DNA of 64,000 nucleotides from an uncultured Bacteroidaceae bacterium (GTDB taxonomy: Bacteria > Bacteroidota > Bacteroidia > Bacteroidales > Bacteroidaceae). Below the pieces are notes generated by a model. The model was not told the origin of the DNA, did not search any database, and was given only the letters and a program-made list of their open reading frames with translations. A program made the position numbers and the translations under genes. Location: NCBI GenBank assembly GCA_944320955.1, contig CALUJL010000021.1, positions 1-64,000 of the forward strand, read 5' to 3'. Of this stretch, positions 35,201 through 44,401 are shown piece by piece (within the stretch, counting starts at the first letter, position 1; each line of letters starts with the position of its first letter).

Positions 35201-36280
35201 TTAGAGCAGTTTCACAAAGTCGTCGAACAAGAACTCCGTATCGACCGGTCCACTGCAGGCCTCAGGATGGAACTGGGCCGAGAAGAAAGGTTTCGAGCGG
35301 TGGCGTATGCCCTCGTTCGTCCCGTCGTTCATGTTTACAAACAGCGGCTCCCAGTCGGCTCCCAGCGTGCCGTTGTCGACCGCGAAACCGTGGTTCTGGC
35401 TGGTAATGAAGCAGCGGTTCGTACCGATCTGCCGCACCGGCTGGTTATGGCTGCGGTGCCCGTATTTCAACTTGAAGATTTTGGCTCCTCCCGCCTTGGC
35501 CAGGAGCTGGTTTCCCATGCAGATGCCGCAGATGGGCTTCGTGCCTTCCAGCGCTTTCCGGATGTGGGAAACCGTCGTCTCGCACATGTTCGGGTCGCCG
35601 GGCCCGTTGGAGATGAAAAGCCCGTCGTAGTCTATCGTACTGAAGTCATAGTCCCAAGGCACACGAATCACGGCCACGCCCCGGTTCAGCAAGCAACGAA
35701 TAATGTTATCCTTCACACCGCAGTCTATCAAGACCACCCGTTTCTTCCCTTCCCCCTCGCCGTAGGTGATGACTTCGGGGCAGCTCACCCTGGCCACAAG
35801 GTTCTCCAGGTTCGGGTCTACGAACGGGATATCCTCGTCCCCTTCCAGGATAATCTTTCCCTTCATGGAGCCTTTCTCGCGCAGGAGTTTGGTCAAAGCC
35901 CGGGTATCGATGCCTGTCACCCCGACCACCTTTTCCTCCTTCAGCCACTCGGCCAGGCTGCACTGTGCATTCCAGTGGCTGTATTCATAAGAATAATCGC
36001 TCACGACGATGGCTTCCGGATGAATCCGGTCGCTCTCCATGAAGCGCGACAAACCGTTAGGCGCCTCCTCCCGCGAGGGAACCCCGTAGTTCCCGACCAA
36101 AGGATAAGTCAGCACCATGATTTGCCCTACATACGAGGGGTCGGTCAGGCTTTCCGGATAACCCATCATGGCCGTATTAAATACGACCTCGCCTGCCACA
36201 GACTTGTCATACCCAAAGGATTTTCCCTGGAAACGGCTTCCGTCGTCCAAGATTAAGGTAACATTCTTCTCGTGTTGCAT
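35201..36280 (-). CDS. carA: Carbamoyl phosphate synthase, small subunit
   Basis: A 359-residue glutaminase subunit that delivers ammonia to CarB. The N-terminal CPSase domain opens with LILDDGSRFQGKSFGYDKSVAGE. The class I glutamine amidotransferase half has the nucleophile Cys in CGICMGNQ (family usually CLGHQ), and the His-Glu pair in SAQFHPEAC. It lies 38 bases before carB and about 100 bases after the purF-type gene, with array E between. The MGN in place of LGH at the nucleophile elbow is a small departure that does not touch the Cys. Confidence 0.96.
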   Translation of the reverse strand: MQHEKNVTLILDDGSRFQGKSFGYDKSVAGEVVFNTAMMGYPESLTDPSYVGQIMVLTYPLVGNYGVPSREEAPNGLSRFMESDRIHPEAIVVSDYSYEYSHWNAQCSLAEWLKEEKVVGVTGIDTRALTKLLREKGSMKGKIILEGDEDIPFVDPNLENLVARVSCPEVITYGEGEGKKRVVLIDCGVKDNIIRCLLNRGVAVIRVPWDYDFSTIDYDGLFISNGPGDPNMCETTVSHIRKALEGTKPICGICMGNQLLAKAGGAKIFKLKYGHRSHNQPVRQIGTNRCFITSQNHGFAVDNGTLGADWEPLFVNMNDGTNEGIRHRSKPFFSAQFHPEACSGPVDTEFLFDDFVKLL

Positions 36281-36316
36281 TAGATACTCTATTCGTTACT
36301 TGTAGTTGTTTGATTC

Positions 36317-36382
36317 AAAAGTGCCTCAACTTCCGCCGCCTTCCCCTGCATCTTTCCGGAAAAAGCGGCAGGGCTTTTTCAG
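36317..36382. repeat. 22-bp register array E, three units
   Basis: Blocks start at 36317 (AAAAGTGCC...), 36339 (CCTTCCCCTGCAT...CCGGA) and 36361 (AAAAGCGGCAGGGC...). The third reaches into the last codon of the purF-type gene. The middle block contains the TTCCCCTGCAT motif found reversed in array B. Confidence 0.75.
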
Positions 36383-38262
36383 AACTGGTACAGCTCCTCT
36401 ATATAGTCGATGAATGCCTGGTTTACCTGCTTTGCGCCGCCCGGTGTAGGATAGTCGCCGCTGAAATACCAGTCGCCCGTATGGTTCGGACAAGCCTTGT
36501 GCAGGCCCTCCAGCGTCTGGAAGACGATTTCCACCTTCGCCTTCGTGCCCGCAGGAGTCAGCAGCTCCACCATCTTGGCCGAGATTTCCTCGTCCGTAAA
36601 CGGATGGTAGATCTCCTTCACGTAATTCACTATCTGCTCCTTCGGCAAGTGCTGCTGTGCCTTGGACTTCGTGTAAACCCGCTCGATCACGTTCTTCATG
36701 TCGCGCTCCTTCAGCAGCTCGATGGCAGCCTTGAAGGCTATGAACTCACTCATCCGCGCCATGTCGATACCGTAATAATCCGCATAGCGGATCTGGGGCG
36801 AGGAGCTGACGATGACAATCTTCTTGGGATTCAGCCGGTCCAATATCTTGATAATGCTCTGCCGCAGGGTCGTTCCGCGCACAATGCTGTCGTCGATGAC
36901 CACCAGGTTGTCCTTGCCCTCGCGGATACTGCCGTAAGTAATGTCATACACGTGGGCCGCCAAGTCGTTTCGCGTATTGCCTTCAGTAATGAATGTACGC
37001 AGCTTTATATCCTTGATGGCCACTTTCTCATAACGGATGCGGCGCGAGAGGATGGCCGACAGTTGCTCGTGGGAAATATTCGGGCCGAGAGCCTCGATGG
37101 CCTCCAGCTTTTTCCGGTTCAGATAGTCCTCGAATCCGTCCAGCATGCCGTAATAAGCCACCTCGGCCGTATTCGGGATAAAAGAAAATACCGTGTTGTC
37201 CAAATCGCCGCCGATGGCTTTCAGTATCGGGTCGACCAGCTGGCGCCCCAATGCCTTCCGCTCTTTGTAAATATCCTTGTCGCTTCCGCGTGAGAAGTAA
37301 ATCCGTTCGAACGAACAGGCCTTCTTTTCCTTCGCCGGCAGGATGCGGGCCAGGCGCACCTTGCCCGCCTTGTTCACAATCACAGCCTGGCCCGGCTCCA
37401 GCTCTTCCACTTCGTCGGCCGAGACGGCAAAAGTAGTCTGAATCACCGGGCGCTCGGAAGCCACGACCAAGACCTCCTCGTCCTTATACATAAACGCCGG
37501 ACGGATTCCCCAAGGGTCACGAAACGCAAAGCACTCCGCACTTCCCGTCAGGCCGCAGATGACATATCCGCCGTCCCAGGACTTTGCCGAAGTCTTCAGC
37601 ACATTTGCCATGTCCACATTGTCTTCTATGAAATTCGTGACCTCCATTCCCTTGAAGCCCTTCTCCTGGGCCTGGACGAAGAGGCGTTCGACCTCGCGGT
37701 CCAAGCGGTGCCCCACTTGTTCGAGCATGATATACGTGTCGGCGTAGCGGCGCGGGTGCTGCCCCGTAGCCGTAATCTGAGAAAAGATCTCGTCGACGTT
37801 CGTCATGTTGAAGTTCCCGCACAAAGCGAGGTTCTTCGCCCGCCAATTGTTGCGCCGCAAGAACGGATGGACGTACTGCACTCCGCTCTTCCCGGTAGTG
37901 GAATAGCGCAAATGCCCCATATAAGCCTCCCCGGCAAAGGGCAGATATTTCTTGGCATACTCCACATCGTGGATTTGCTCCTGCGTAAGATCGCAAAAGT
38001 TCTTCTGGACTGCGCCAAAGATCTCCGTAATCGCACTGGAGCCCAAGGCCCGTTCCCGAAACATGTACTCCTCGCCCGGATTGGCTTCCATCTTCACACA
38101 AGCCAACCCTGCGCCTTCCTGCCCACGATTGTGCTGTTTCTCCATCAACAAGTAGAGCTTGTTCAGCCCGTACATCCAAGTACCATACTTTTTCTCATAA
38201 TATTCCAAAGGCTTCAACAGGCGTATCAACGCTATTCCGCACTCGTGTTTCAGGGGTTCCAT
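36379..38262 (-). CDS. purF: Amidophosphoribosyltransferase family protein, long form
   Basis: A 627-residue PurF-type protein. The N-terminal Ntn glutaminase has its presumed nucleophile at C8 (EPLKHECGIAL) and NRGQEGAG. The phosphoribosyltransferase half has the PRPP loop LVVIDDSIVRGTT near residue 440. It is about 150 residues longer than classic PurF (about 470-500), with insertions in the glutaminase half and a longer C-terminus. Seven residues precede the Cys, so removal of a short leader would be needed for an Ntn-type active site. It may be the purine-pathway enzyme or a Bacteroidetes paralogue. It lies between glmS and carA. Confidence 0.85.
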   Translation of the reverse strand: MEPLKHECGIALIRLLKPLEYYEKKYGTWMYGLNKLYLLMEKQHNRGQEGAGLACVKMEANPGEEYMFRERALGSSAITEIFGAVQKNFCDLTQEQIHDVEYAKKYLPFAGEAYMGHLRYSTTGKSGVQYVHPFLRRNNWRAKNLALCGNFNMTNVDEIFSQITATGQHPRRYADTYIMLEQVGHRLDREVERLFVQAQEKGFKGMEVTNFIEDNVDMANVLKTSAKSWDGGYVICGLTGSAECFAFRDPWGIRPAFMYKDEEVLVVASERPVIQTTFAVSADEVEELEPGQAVIVNKAGKVRLARILPAKEKKACSFERIYFSRGSDKDIYKERKALGRQLVDPILKAIGGDLDNTVFSFIPNTAEVAYYGMLDGFEDYLNRKKLEAIEALGPNISHEQLSAILSRRIRYEKVAIKDIKLRTFITEGNTRNDLAAHVYDITYGSIREGKDNLVVIDDSIVRGTTLRQSIIKILDRLNPKKIVIVSSSPQIRYADYYGIDMARMSEFIAFKAAIELLKERDMKNVIERVYTKSKAQQHLPKEQIVNYVKEIYHPFTDEEISAKMVELLTPAGTKAKVEIVFQTLEGLHKACPNHTGDWYFSGDYPTPGGAKQVNQAFIDYIEELYQF

Positions 38263-38318
38263 AGACTTATCTTTCTTAATTCCTTTGTTCCTTATTTATT
38301 ATATATAGCACACCGGCC

Positions 38319-40169
38319 TTATTCCACCGTAACCGATTTGGCCAGATTACGCGGCTGGTCGACATTCTTGCCTTTGCAAATTGCGATATGGTAAGCCAAG
38401 AGCTGCAAGGGCACAGAGGCTATCAGCGGAGTGAGGCACTCCATCGTCTCAGGCAGCGGGATGCAATAGTCCACGAGCTTCGAGATTGTCGTATCTCCCT
38501 CAGTGACCAGAGCGATTATCCGCCCGCCGCGCGCCTTGACCTCCTGGATATTGCTCAAAACCTTTTCATACAATTCGTTTTTCGTAGCAATAACCACCAC
38601 CGGCATCTCTGAATCTATCAGCGCGATCGGCCCGTGCTTCATCTCCGCCGCAGGGTATCCCTCGGCGTGTATATAGCTAATCTCCTTAAGCTTCAGCGCC
38701 CCTTCCAGAGCAACCGGGTAATTATAACCACGGCCCAAATATATAAAATTACGGGCATACGTGAAAATCCGTGCCAACAGGCCGATCTGGTCGTTGTGCT
38801 GCAGGATTTCTTCTATTTTGGCCGGGATCCGCCCCAGCTCCGTACAAAGTTTACCGAATTCTTCCTCCGATATCGTCTTTTTCTCATGCGCCAATGCCAA
38901 AGCCAGCATGGTCAAGACCATAACCTGCCCGGTGAAAGCTTTCGTACTGGCCACGCCGATTTCCGAACCGACGTGGATATAGCTGCCCGTATGCGTAGCA
39001 CGGGCTATCGAGGAGCTGACCACATTGCAGATCCCGTAGATGAATGCGCCTTTCTGCTTCCCCAATTCCACGGCGGCCAGCGTGTCTGCCGTCTCGCCGC
39101 TTTGGGAAATGGCTATCATCACGTCGTCACTCGAAATAACCGGGTCGGAATAGCGGAATTCCGAAGCGTACTCCACGTCTACCGAAATCCGGCAGAAACT
39201 TTCTATCAGGTGTTTCCCTATCAGGGCCGCATGCCACGAGGTCCCGCACGCCACAATGATGAAACGCCGCGCCGCCAGCAAGCGTTCCTTGTGGTCCACC
39301 ACGGCAGAAAGGATGATGTTTTTCCGGTCCACGCTCAGCCGGCCGGCCATGCAGGCACGCAGGCAGGCGGGTTGATCGAAGATTTCTTTCAGCATGAAAT
39401 GCGGAAAATTGCCTTTCTCCAAGTCGCCAAGCTCCATATCCAGGGTACAAACTTCGGGAGTCACTTCCACATTACTCAAATTCACGACCTTCAGTTTTTC
39501 ATCGGGCCGTAAAAGTGCGATTTCACCGTCGTTCAGATAGACTACCTTATCCGTATATTCAATTATCGGCGAGGCATCCGAGCCAAGGAAGAGCTCCCCG
39601 TCGCCAATCCCCACGACCAACGGGCTGCTCTTGCGGGCCGCCACGATTTCCCCGGGCGTGTCTTTGTCCAAGACGGCAATAGCATAAGCGCCGACTACCT
39701 GGCGCAAAGCCAACTGGACGGCACTTAGCAAAGGAAGGGCGGGAGTATGCGAGAGACGGACGTACTCGATCAGTTGCACCAGCACTTCCGTATCCGTATC
39801 GCTCTGGAAGCTGAATCCTTTCCGCTCCAGCTTTTTCCGGAGGTCGGCATAGTTCTCGATAATTCCGTTGTGGATGAGTGCCAACTTGCGGGAAGAAGAA
39901 TAGTGAGGATGGGCATTCACGCTCGACGGTTCCCCGTGGGTCGCCCAGCGGGTATGGGCAATGCCGACACATCCGGAGCAGTCCTTGTCGGAGCAGAAAG
40001 CCTCCAGGTCGCTCACTTTGCCCTTGGTCTTATAGACGCTCAATGTGCCTTCGCCGTTAATCAACGCGCAACCGGCACTGTCGTAACCTCTATATTCCAA
40101 CCGTTTAAGGCCTTTAATCAGAATAGGGTAAGCTTCTCTCTTACCTATATAACCTACAATTCCGCACAT
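38319..40169 (-). CDS. glmS: Glutamine-fructose-6-phosphate transaminase (isomerizing)
   Basis: A 616-residue GlmS, which makes glucosamine-6-phosphate for peptidoglycan and lipopolysaccharide. The Ntn glutaminase begins MCGIVGYIG with the nucleophile C2. Two SIS domains follow, with CGTSWHAAL and SQSGETADT, and it ends in the family tail NLAKSVTVE. It is the first gene of the run with purF-type, carA and carB; the promoter is at 40213. No glmS ribozyme-like leader is seen, as expected outside Firmicutes. Confidence 0.97.
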   Translation of the reverse strand: MCGIVGYIGKREAYPILIKGLKRLEYRGYDSAGCALINGEGTLSVYKTKGKVSDLEAFCSDKDCSGCVGIAHTRWATHGEPSSVNAHPHYSSSRKLALIHNGIIENYADLRKKLERKGFSFQSDTDTEVLVQLIEYVRLSHTPALPLLSAVQLALRQVVGAYAIAVLDKDTPGEIVAARKSSPLVVGIGDGELFLGSDASPIIEYTDKVVYLNDGEIALLRPDEKLKVVNLSNVEVTPEVCTLDMELGDLEKGNFPHFMLKEIFDQPACLRACMAGRLSVDRKNIILSAVVDHKERLLAARRFIIVACGTSWHAALIGKHLIESFCRISVDVEYASEFRYSDPVISSDDVMIAISQSGETADTLAAVELGKQKGAFIYGICNVVSSSIARATHTGSYIHVGSEIGVASTKAFTGQVMVLTMLALALAHEKKTISEEEFGKLCTELGRIPAKIEEILQHNDQIGLLARIFTYARNFIYLGRGYNYPVALEGALKLKEISYIHAEGYPAAEMKHGPIALIDSEMPVVVIATKNELYEKVLSNIQEVKARGGRIIALVTEGDTTISKLVDYCIPLPETMECLTPLIASVPLQLLAYHIAICKGKNVDQPRNLAKSVTVE

Positions 40170-40212
40170 ATAGATGCCTGCTTTTGTAAATGGGAAGCTG
40201 TATCTCCGGCTG

Positions 40213-40220
40213 CAAAGATA
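40213..40220 (-). promoter_or_regulatory. -7 box of the glmS-purF-carAB run
   Basis: Minus-strand TATCTTTG lies 43 bases before glmS; a TTG is found at 23 bp, slightly long. Confidence 0.6.
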
Positions 40221-40261
40221 GGCATTTTTTTACGGATGCCACGCAATTTCCCTGCAATCTG

Positions 40262-40302
40262 CCAAAAATAAAAACAGCCGGGGAGGGAGGGGATTTTCCC
40301 GG
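40262..40302 (-). terminator. Likely terminator of the TonB receptor gene
   Basis: A short CCGGG/CCCGG stem (40278-40282 with 40298-40302) is followed on the minus strand by a T-rich tail (CTGTTTTTATTTTT). Confidence 0.5.
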
Positions 40303-40319
40303 TCCGAGGCGGTTCCTTT

Positions 40320-42725
40320 TCAGAAATCCACGACAATCCGCGCGTTCACCATACGCCCGGTCAGATAGTTGGGCACGGCATACTGCGCATTGTTTACGTC
40401 CGTCACCCAATAGTAGGAATTCACGTTGTTTTTCCCCAGCAGGTTCAGCACATCCACCCCGATCCAGAAGGCCCGCGTATAGGGCACATCGACCCGGTAG
40501 CTCATGCCTATGTCCACACGCTGGTAGGCCGGAGAGCGGAACACCATGTTCTCCAGCCCCGAATGAGGCGGCCCGAAAGGCAGCCCCCCGGCAAAGGCGC
40601 ACTTCAGATTCATCGCCCAGTGGTCGCTCCCGGGGAAGTAATCGGTAAAATAGAGGGACAGATTGTAGCGTTGGTCCGTGGGGCGCGGTATCCAGCGCCC
40701 GTTCAGTTTTTCCTCCGTCTTCATGAGCGACAGGCTGACCCAGGAGTCCCTCCCCTCCACGAACTCGCCAAACAGGCGCATGTCCAGCCCTACGGCATAG
40801 CCGCGGGACTGGTTGGTGCCGTAGTAGCGGATGCGCACGTTGTCGATGTTGTAGGGTACGAGGTTTCCCAAAGCCTTGTAGTAGGCTTCGGCCGTGAAGC
40901 GGAAGGGCCGGCGCAGGACGCGGAACTCATAGTCGCCGCCCAGGACGAAATGGATGGAGCGCTGCGACTTGATTTCCCGGTTCAGTGTCACGGAAGTCGT
41001 GCCGCCGACCGTCGTCGTGTCGCGGAATTCCTTGTAGAACGGTGCCTGATAATAGACGCCCGCCGCCGCGCGGAAGGTAAACTTGTCGTTGAATGCCGGA
41101 ATCACGGCCATCGAGACCCGGGGCGAGAAGATGAATTCCTTGTTGTAGCTCCAGTAACTCCCGCGCACTCCGGCGGTCAGCGTGAAGAGTCCTGCCGGGC
41201 GCTGAAATTTCCAGACATCTTGTGCATAAAAGGAGAAGCGCGTGCTGCGGATCTCGTTTGCGGAGAGCAGATTGTATATGACTTGCACGTTCTGGCCCGT
41301 ATGCGGCAGCGAGAATCCGGCCGAGTCCCTCATTTCCCACTCGCGGATGCGGTCCTTGATCCGCTCGCTGCGCACCTCCATGCCCCAGTCTATCGTGTTT
41401 TTCTTCAGTATGTGCCGCCCGCCCAGCGCATAGGACGCCACGTCCGCCGTCAGGCGGTTGCGGGCGTGCTCCATGTAGGTCCCCACGCCGAGGTTGCCGC
41501 CCGAGACGGCGCTGCCGGCCTCCTCCTCGCCCGTCACGTCGCTCAGCCAGTATTCGCCGCGTATGTCGTAGGTTTCCTGCTCCTGCGTGCGGAAACCGCT
41601 GACGCGGAAGGTGAGCGCGTCCTGCTTGTTGATGTGGTAGGTCAGCGCGCCCGAGGCGAAGAACGTGCGGAAGAGGTCTTTCTCCTGCCCGTCGAAGTAG
41701 ACCGTAAACTCGCGCATTTCGCTGACGGTGCCGAAGCGCGTCGTGCGGTTCTCGGGCTCAAAATCGTATTTGTTTTGGGAAATGTTCCCGATGAGGCTTA
41801 TTTCCCAGCGGGCCGAAGGGGTCCACGAGAGATAGGTCTGGTAATCGAGGAACGAGGGGTCGTATTCTCCCTTCGTCTCCAGGCTGCCGAGCAGGTAGCG
41901 GCTCGTCTTGTAACGAAGGCCGTTGGTCCAGGCCAGGTTTTTCAGCTTCAGCCCGGCATAGGCGCTGCCCCCCAGCAGCGAAGCCGACAGGGAAGCCTCG
42001 TTGCGCTCCGGTTTTTTGTAGGTAATGTCGAGCACCGACGACATCTTGTCGCCATACTTGGCCTCGTATCCGCCGGTGGAGAAGCGCACCTCCTTCACCA
42101 TGGCGGGATTGATGAAGCTCAGCCCCTCCTGCTGCCCGGCCCGGATGAGCAGGGGGCGGTAGACTTCCGTCCCGTTTACGTAGACTATGTTTTCGTCGAA
42201 ACTGCCGCCCCTGACGCTGTACTGCGTGCTCAGCTCGTTGCGCGAGCTCACGCCGGCCTGGGTGGCCAGCAGGGCCTCTATGTTCCCCCCGCTCGCGTCG
42301 GGCATGAGGCGGCTCTTGGCTACGTCCAGCTTGTCCGTCATGCCCGTCTGCCGCTGCTTGCCGCGCACTTGCGCCGCCTCCAGCATGATGTCGTCGGGGA
42401 GGAGCGTCACGTTGAGCGTCAGTTTCTCCACCGGGCGGCGCAGGACGCGCTTTCGCGTGCGGAAGCCGAGTTGGGAAAAGACCAGCACCACGCTGTCGGC
42501 CGAGGGGACGGTGATGGAGTAACGCCCCTGCAGGTCGGTGGTAGTGCCCACGGGCGCACCCTCCATCCGCACCGAGACAATGCCCAGCGGCGTCTGCTCC
42601 TCGTCGGTCACGAGGCCGGAAATGACCGCCGACCCCTCCTGCCCCCGCGCGGTAACTGCCGGGAACAGGCTGAAAAGGGCGACCGCAAGAAGCAGATGCA
42701 GGAGGATGGAGTGCTGTTGTTTCAC
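40320..42725 (-). CDS. TonB-dependent receptor with carboxypeptidase-like front domain
   Basis: An 801-residue outer-membrane receptor. After a signal peptide (to about residue 26, ending VTARGQ) comes a carboxypeptidase-like regulatory domain (ISGLVTDEEQTPLGIVSVR, GRYSITVPS), a plug (SRNELSTQYSVRGGSFDENIVYVNG) and a 22-strand-type barrel ending RIVVDF. No ATG suits the signal peptide; a GTG at 42725 is chosen, with another GTG at 42749. The frame stays open back to 42890, but only through repeat array F. No SusD partner is adjacent, so it may import an iron chelate, cofactor or oligosaccharide. Confidence 0.88.
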   Translation of the reverse strand: MKQQHSILLHLLLAVALFSLFPAVTARGQEGSAVISGLVTDEEQTPLGIVSVRMEGAPVGTTTDLQGRYSITVPSADSVVLVFSQLGFRTRKRVLRRPVEKLTLNVTLLPDDIMLEAAQVRGKQRQTGMTDKLDVAKSRLMPDASGGNIEALLATQAGVSSRNELSTQYSVRGGSFDENIVYVNGTEVYRPLLIRAGQQEGLSFINPAMVKEVRFSTGGYEAKYGDKMSSVLDITYKKPERNEASLSASLLGGSAYAGLKLKNLAWTNGLRYKTSRYLLGSLETKGEYDPSFLDYQTYLSWTPSARWEISLIGNISQNKYDFEPENRTTRFGTVSEMREFTVYFDGQEKDLFRTFFASGALTYHINKQDALTFRVSGFRTQEQETYDIRGEYWLSDVTGEEEAGSAVSGGNLGVGTYMEHARNRLTADVASYALGGRHILKKNTIDWGMEVRSERIKDRIREWEMRDSAGFSLPHTGQNVQVIYNLLSANEIRSTRFSFYAQDVWKFQRPAGLFTLTAGVRGSYWSYNKEFIFSPRVSMAVIPAFNDKFTFRAAAGVYYQAPFYKEFRDTTTVGGTTSVTLNREIKSQRSIHFVLGGDYEFRVLRRPFRFTAEAYYKALGNLVPYNIDNVRIRYYGTNQSRGYAVGLDMRLFGEFVEGRDSWVSLSLMKTEEKLNGRWIPRPTDQRYNLSLYFTDYFPGSDHWAMNLKCAFAGGLPFGPPHSGLENMVFRSPAYQRVDIGMSYRVDVPYTRAFWIGVDVLNLLGKNNVNSYYWVTDVNNAQYAVPNYLTGRMVNARIVVDF

Positions 42726-42802
42726 GTCGGTTCGGAACTGTTGTATCACAGAAAATAACGGAACTGCCCGGCTTTTATTGCACCGCACGCCCCACCCTGC
42801 CG

Positions 42803-42890
42803 CAAAAGCCCCGCCACTTTCCCCCGGAAGTCCTGCCACTTTTCGGGAAAAGCCCCGCATGTTTTCGGGAAAAGCGGCTGCGCTTTTCAC
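42803..42890. repeat. 22-bp register array F, four units
   Basis: Blocks start at 42803, 42825, 42847 and 42869 and follow the pattern (G/C)AAAAG-C-rich-TTTTCGG; the third contains CCCCGCATG as in arrays B and E. It lies in the divergent gap between the TonB receptor and the efflux operon. Confidence 0.85.
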
Positions 42891-43193
42891 AATAACAGGC
42901 CGGATTAGTTGTCAAAAGCACAACTATCTCCGGCAAGATTCTCCGCCCCGCCCCACCCGGAAGCACCGGGCAAGTGGCTAAAAAAAGAAAACTACATTAG
43001 ACAATAACACCACTATTTTGTTCTACAATGCGCCCTCCGGAAGATCTGCCGTTATATTTAGTTAAAACCCCAGAGGGCTATTCGCCAATAATCGGAAGAT
43101 TTAGAGTATATTCGCGCCGAGATTGCAAAGGAGCTGTGCGCTTTTCACAAAAATCTGCTTATCCAAAACTACACATAAATACAAAGTTCAAGT
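42891..43193 (+). promoter_or_regulatory. Upstream region of the efflux operon
   Basis: About 300 bases with no gene. It holds a weak hairpin AGTTGT/ACAACT (about 42907-42926) and a TATATTCG -7 candidate at 43107-43114, with TTCG 22 bp upstream, roughly 80 bases before the adaptor gene. No adjacent repressor gene is present. Confidence 0.35.
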
Positions 43194-44357
43194 ATGAAAT
43201 TGAAATCTCTTTTAATGATCACCGGCGCATTGGTTGCCACCACTGCGTGCCAGAAACAAGAGCAACAGGCGGGCGCAGCCCCGGAGTGTGCCGTAATGAC
43301 CGTTCAGCCCACCAGCGTAGACTTGAAGACGACGTTCCCGGCCACGATCCGGGGGCGGCAAGACATCGAAATCCGGCCCCAGATCTCCGGCTTCATCACG
43401 AAACTCTGCGTAGACGAAGGCGCCCTCGTAAAGAAGGGGCAGACGCTCTTCCTGATCAACCCCACCGAATACCAGGCTGCCGTCAACACGGCCCAGGCAG
43501 CCATCAAGGTGGCCGAAGCAAACCTCGCCACGCAGGAAATCACGGTCAACAGCAAGCGCGAACTGCTCAAGAAGAACATCATAAGCGAGTATGACATGCA
43601 GATGGCCGAGAACACGCTGGCTTCCATGAAGGCCAACCTGGCGCAGAGCAAGGCGCAGCTCGTGACGGCCAAGCAGAACCTCGCCTACACGACCATCACC
43701 AGCCCCTCCGACGGCATCGTGGGCAGCATCCCCTACCGCGTAGGCAGCCTCGTGAGCTCCGCTACGGCCGAGCCGCTGACGGTGGTGAGCGACATATCGA
43801 AGATGTACGCCTATTTCTCCATGACCGAAAAGGAACTGCTCGAACAGACCAAGAAAAGCGGCAACGACCGGGCCGTCATCGAGAGCATGCCCGAGCTTGA
43901 CCTGCAACTCATAGACGGCAGCGTCTACGACCAGAAGGGAAAAGTGGAGACCATCAGCGGCGTTATCGACGCGACGACCGGTTCGGTCAGCGTGCGGGCG
44001 GCTTTTGCCAACCCCAAGGGCATCCTCAAGAGCGGCGGCACGGGAAAAATACTCCTGCCCTACAAGAGCGACAACGCACTGGTGGTGCCGCAGACGGCAA
44101 CCTATGAGATCCAGGACAAGAAGTTCGTCTATGTCCTCCAGAAGGACGGCACCGTGAAGAGCACGGAGGTGGAAGTCCTCGACGTCAACGACGGGAAGAA
44201 CTACATCGTGACCGCCGGACTGAAGAGCGGCGACCAGATTGCCCTCGAAAACGTAAGCACAATGAAGGACGGGCAGAAGATCACCCCCATCACCGCCCAG
44301 CAGTCGGAAGCCAAATACCAGGCCGCACTGAAGCAGAATGCCGGCGCAGCCCAATAA
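43194..44357 (+). CDS. RND efflux periplasmic adaptor (AcrA/MexA type)
   Basis: A 387-residue membrane fusion protein. The signal peptide ends in a lipobox TTAC (Cys19), so it is a lipoprotein anchored in the inner membrane. The biotinyl-lipoyl domain is split by a long coiled-coil hairpin (about 98-150, rich in Ala, Glu and Lys), followed by beta-barrel and membrane-proximal domains (GTGKILLPYKSDNALVVPQ). It bridges the pump and the outer-membrane channel encoded next. The three genes are 44 and 10 bases apart and form one operon with lpxA behind. Confidence 0.93.
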   Translation: MKLKSLLMITGALVATTACQKQEQQAGAAPECAVMTVQPTSVDLKTTFPATIRGRQDIEIRPQISGFITKLCVDEGALVKKGQTLFLINPTEYQAAVNTAQAAIKVAEANLATQEITVNSKRELLKKNIISEYDMQMAENTLASMKANLAQSKAQLVTAKQNLAYTTITSPSDGIVGSIPYRVGSLVSSATAEPLTVVSDISKMYAYFSMTEKELLEQTKKSGNDRAVIESMPELDLQLIDGSVYDQKGKVETISGVIDATTGSVSVRAAFANPKGILKSGGTGKILLPYKSDNALVVPQTATYEIQDKKFVYVLQKDGTVKSTEVEVLDVNDGKNYIVTAGLKSGDQIALENVSTMKDGQKITPITAQQSEAKYQAALKQNAGAAQ

Positions 44358-44401
44358 TTTTCCCCGAGTCCCGACCCAGAATATTTAAGCAGATTTAGAA
44401 T

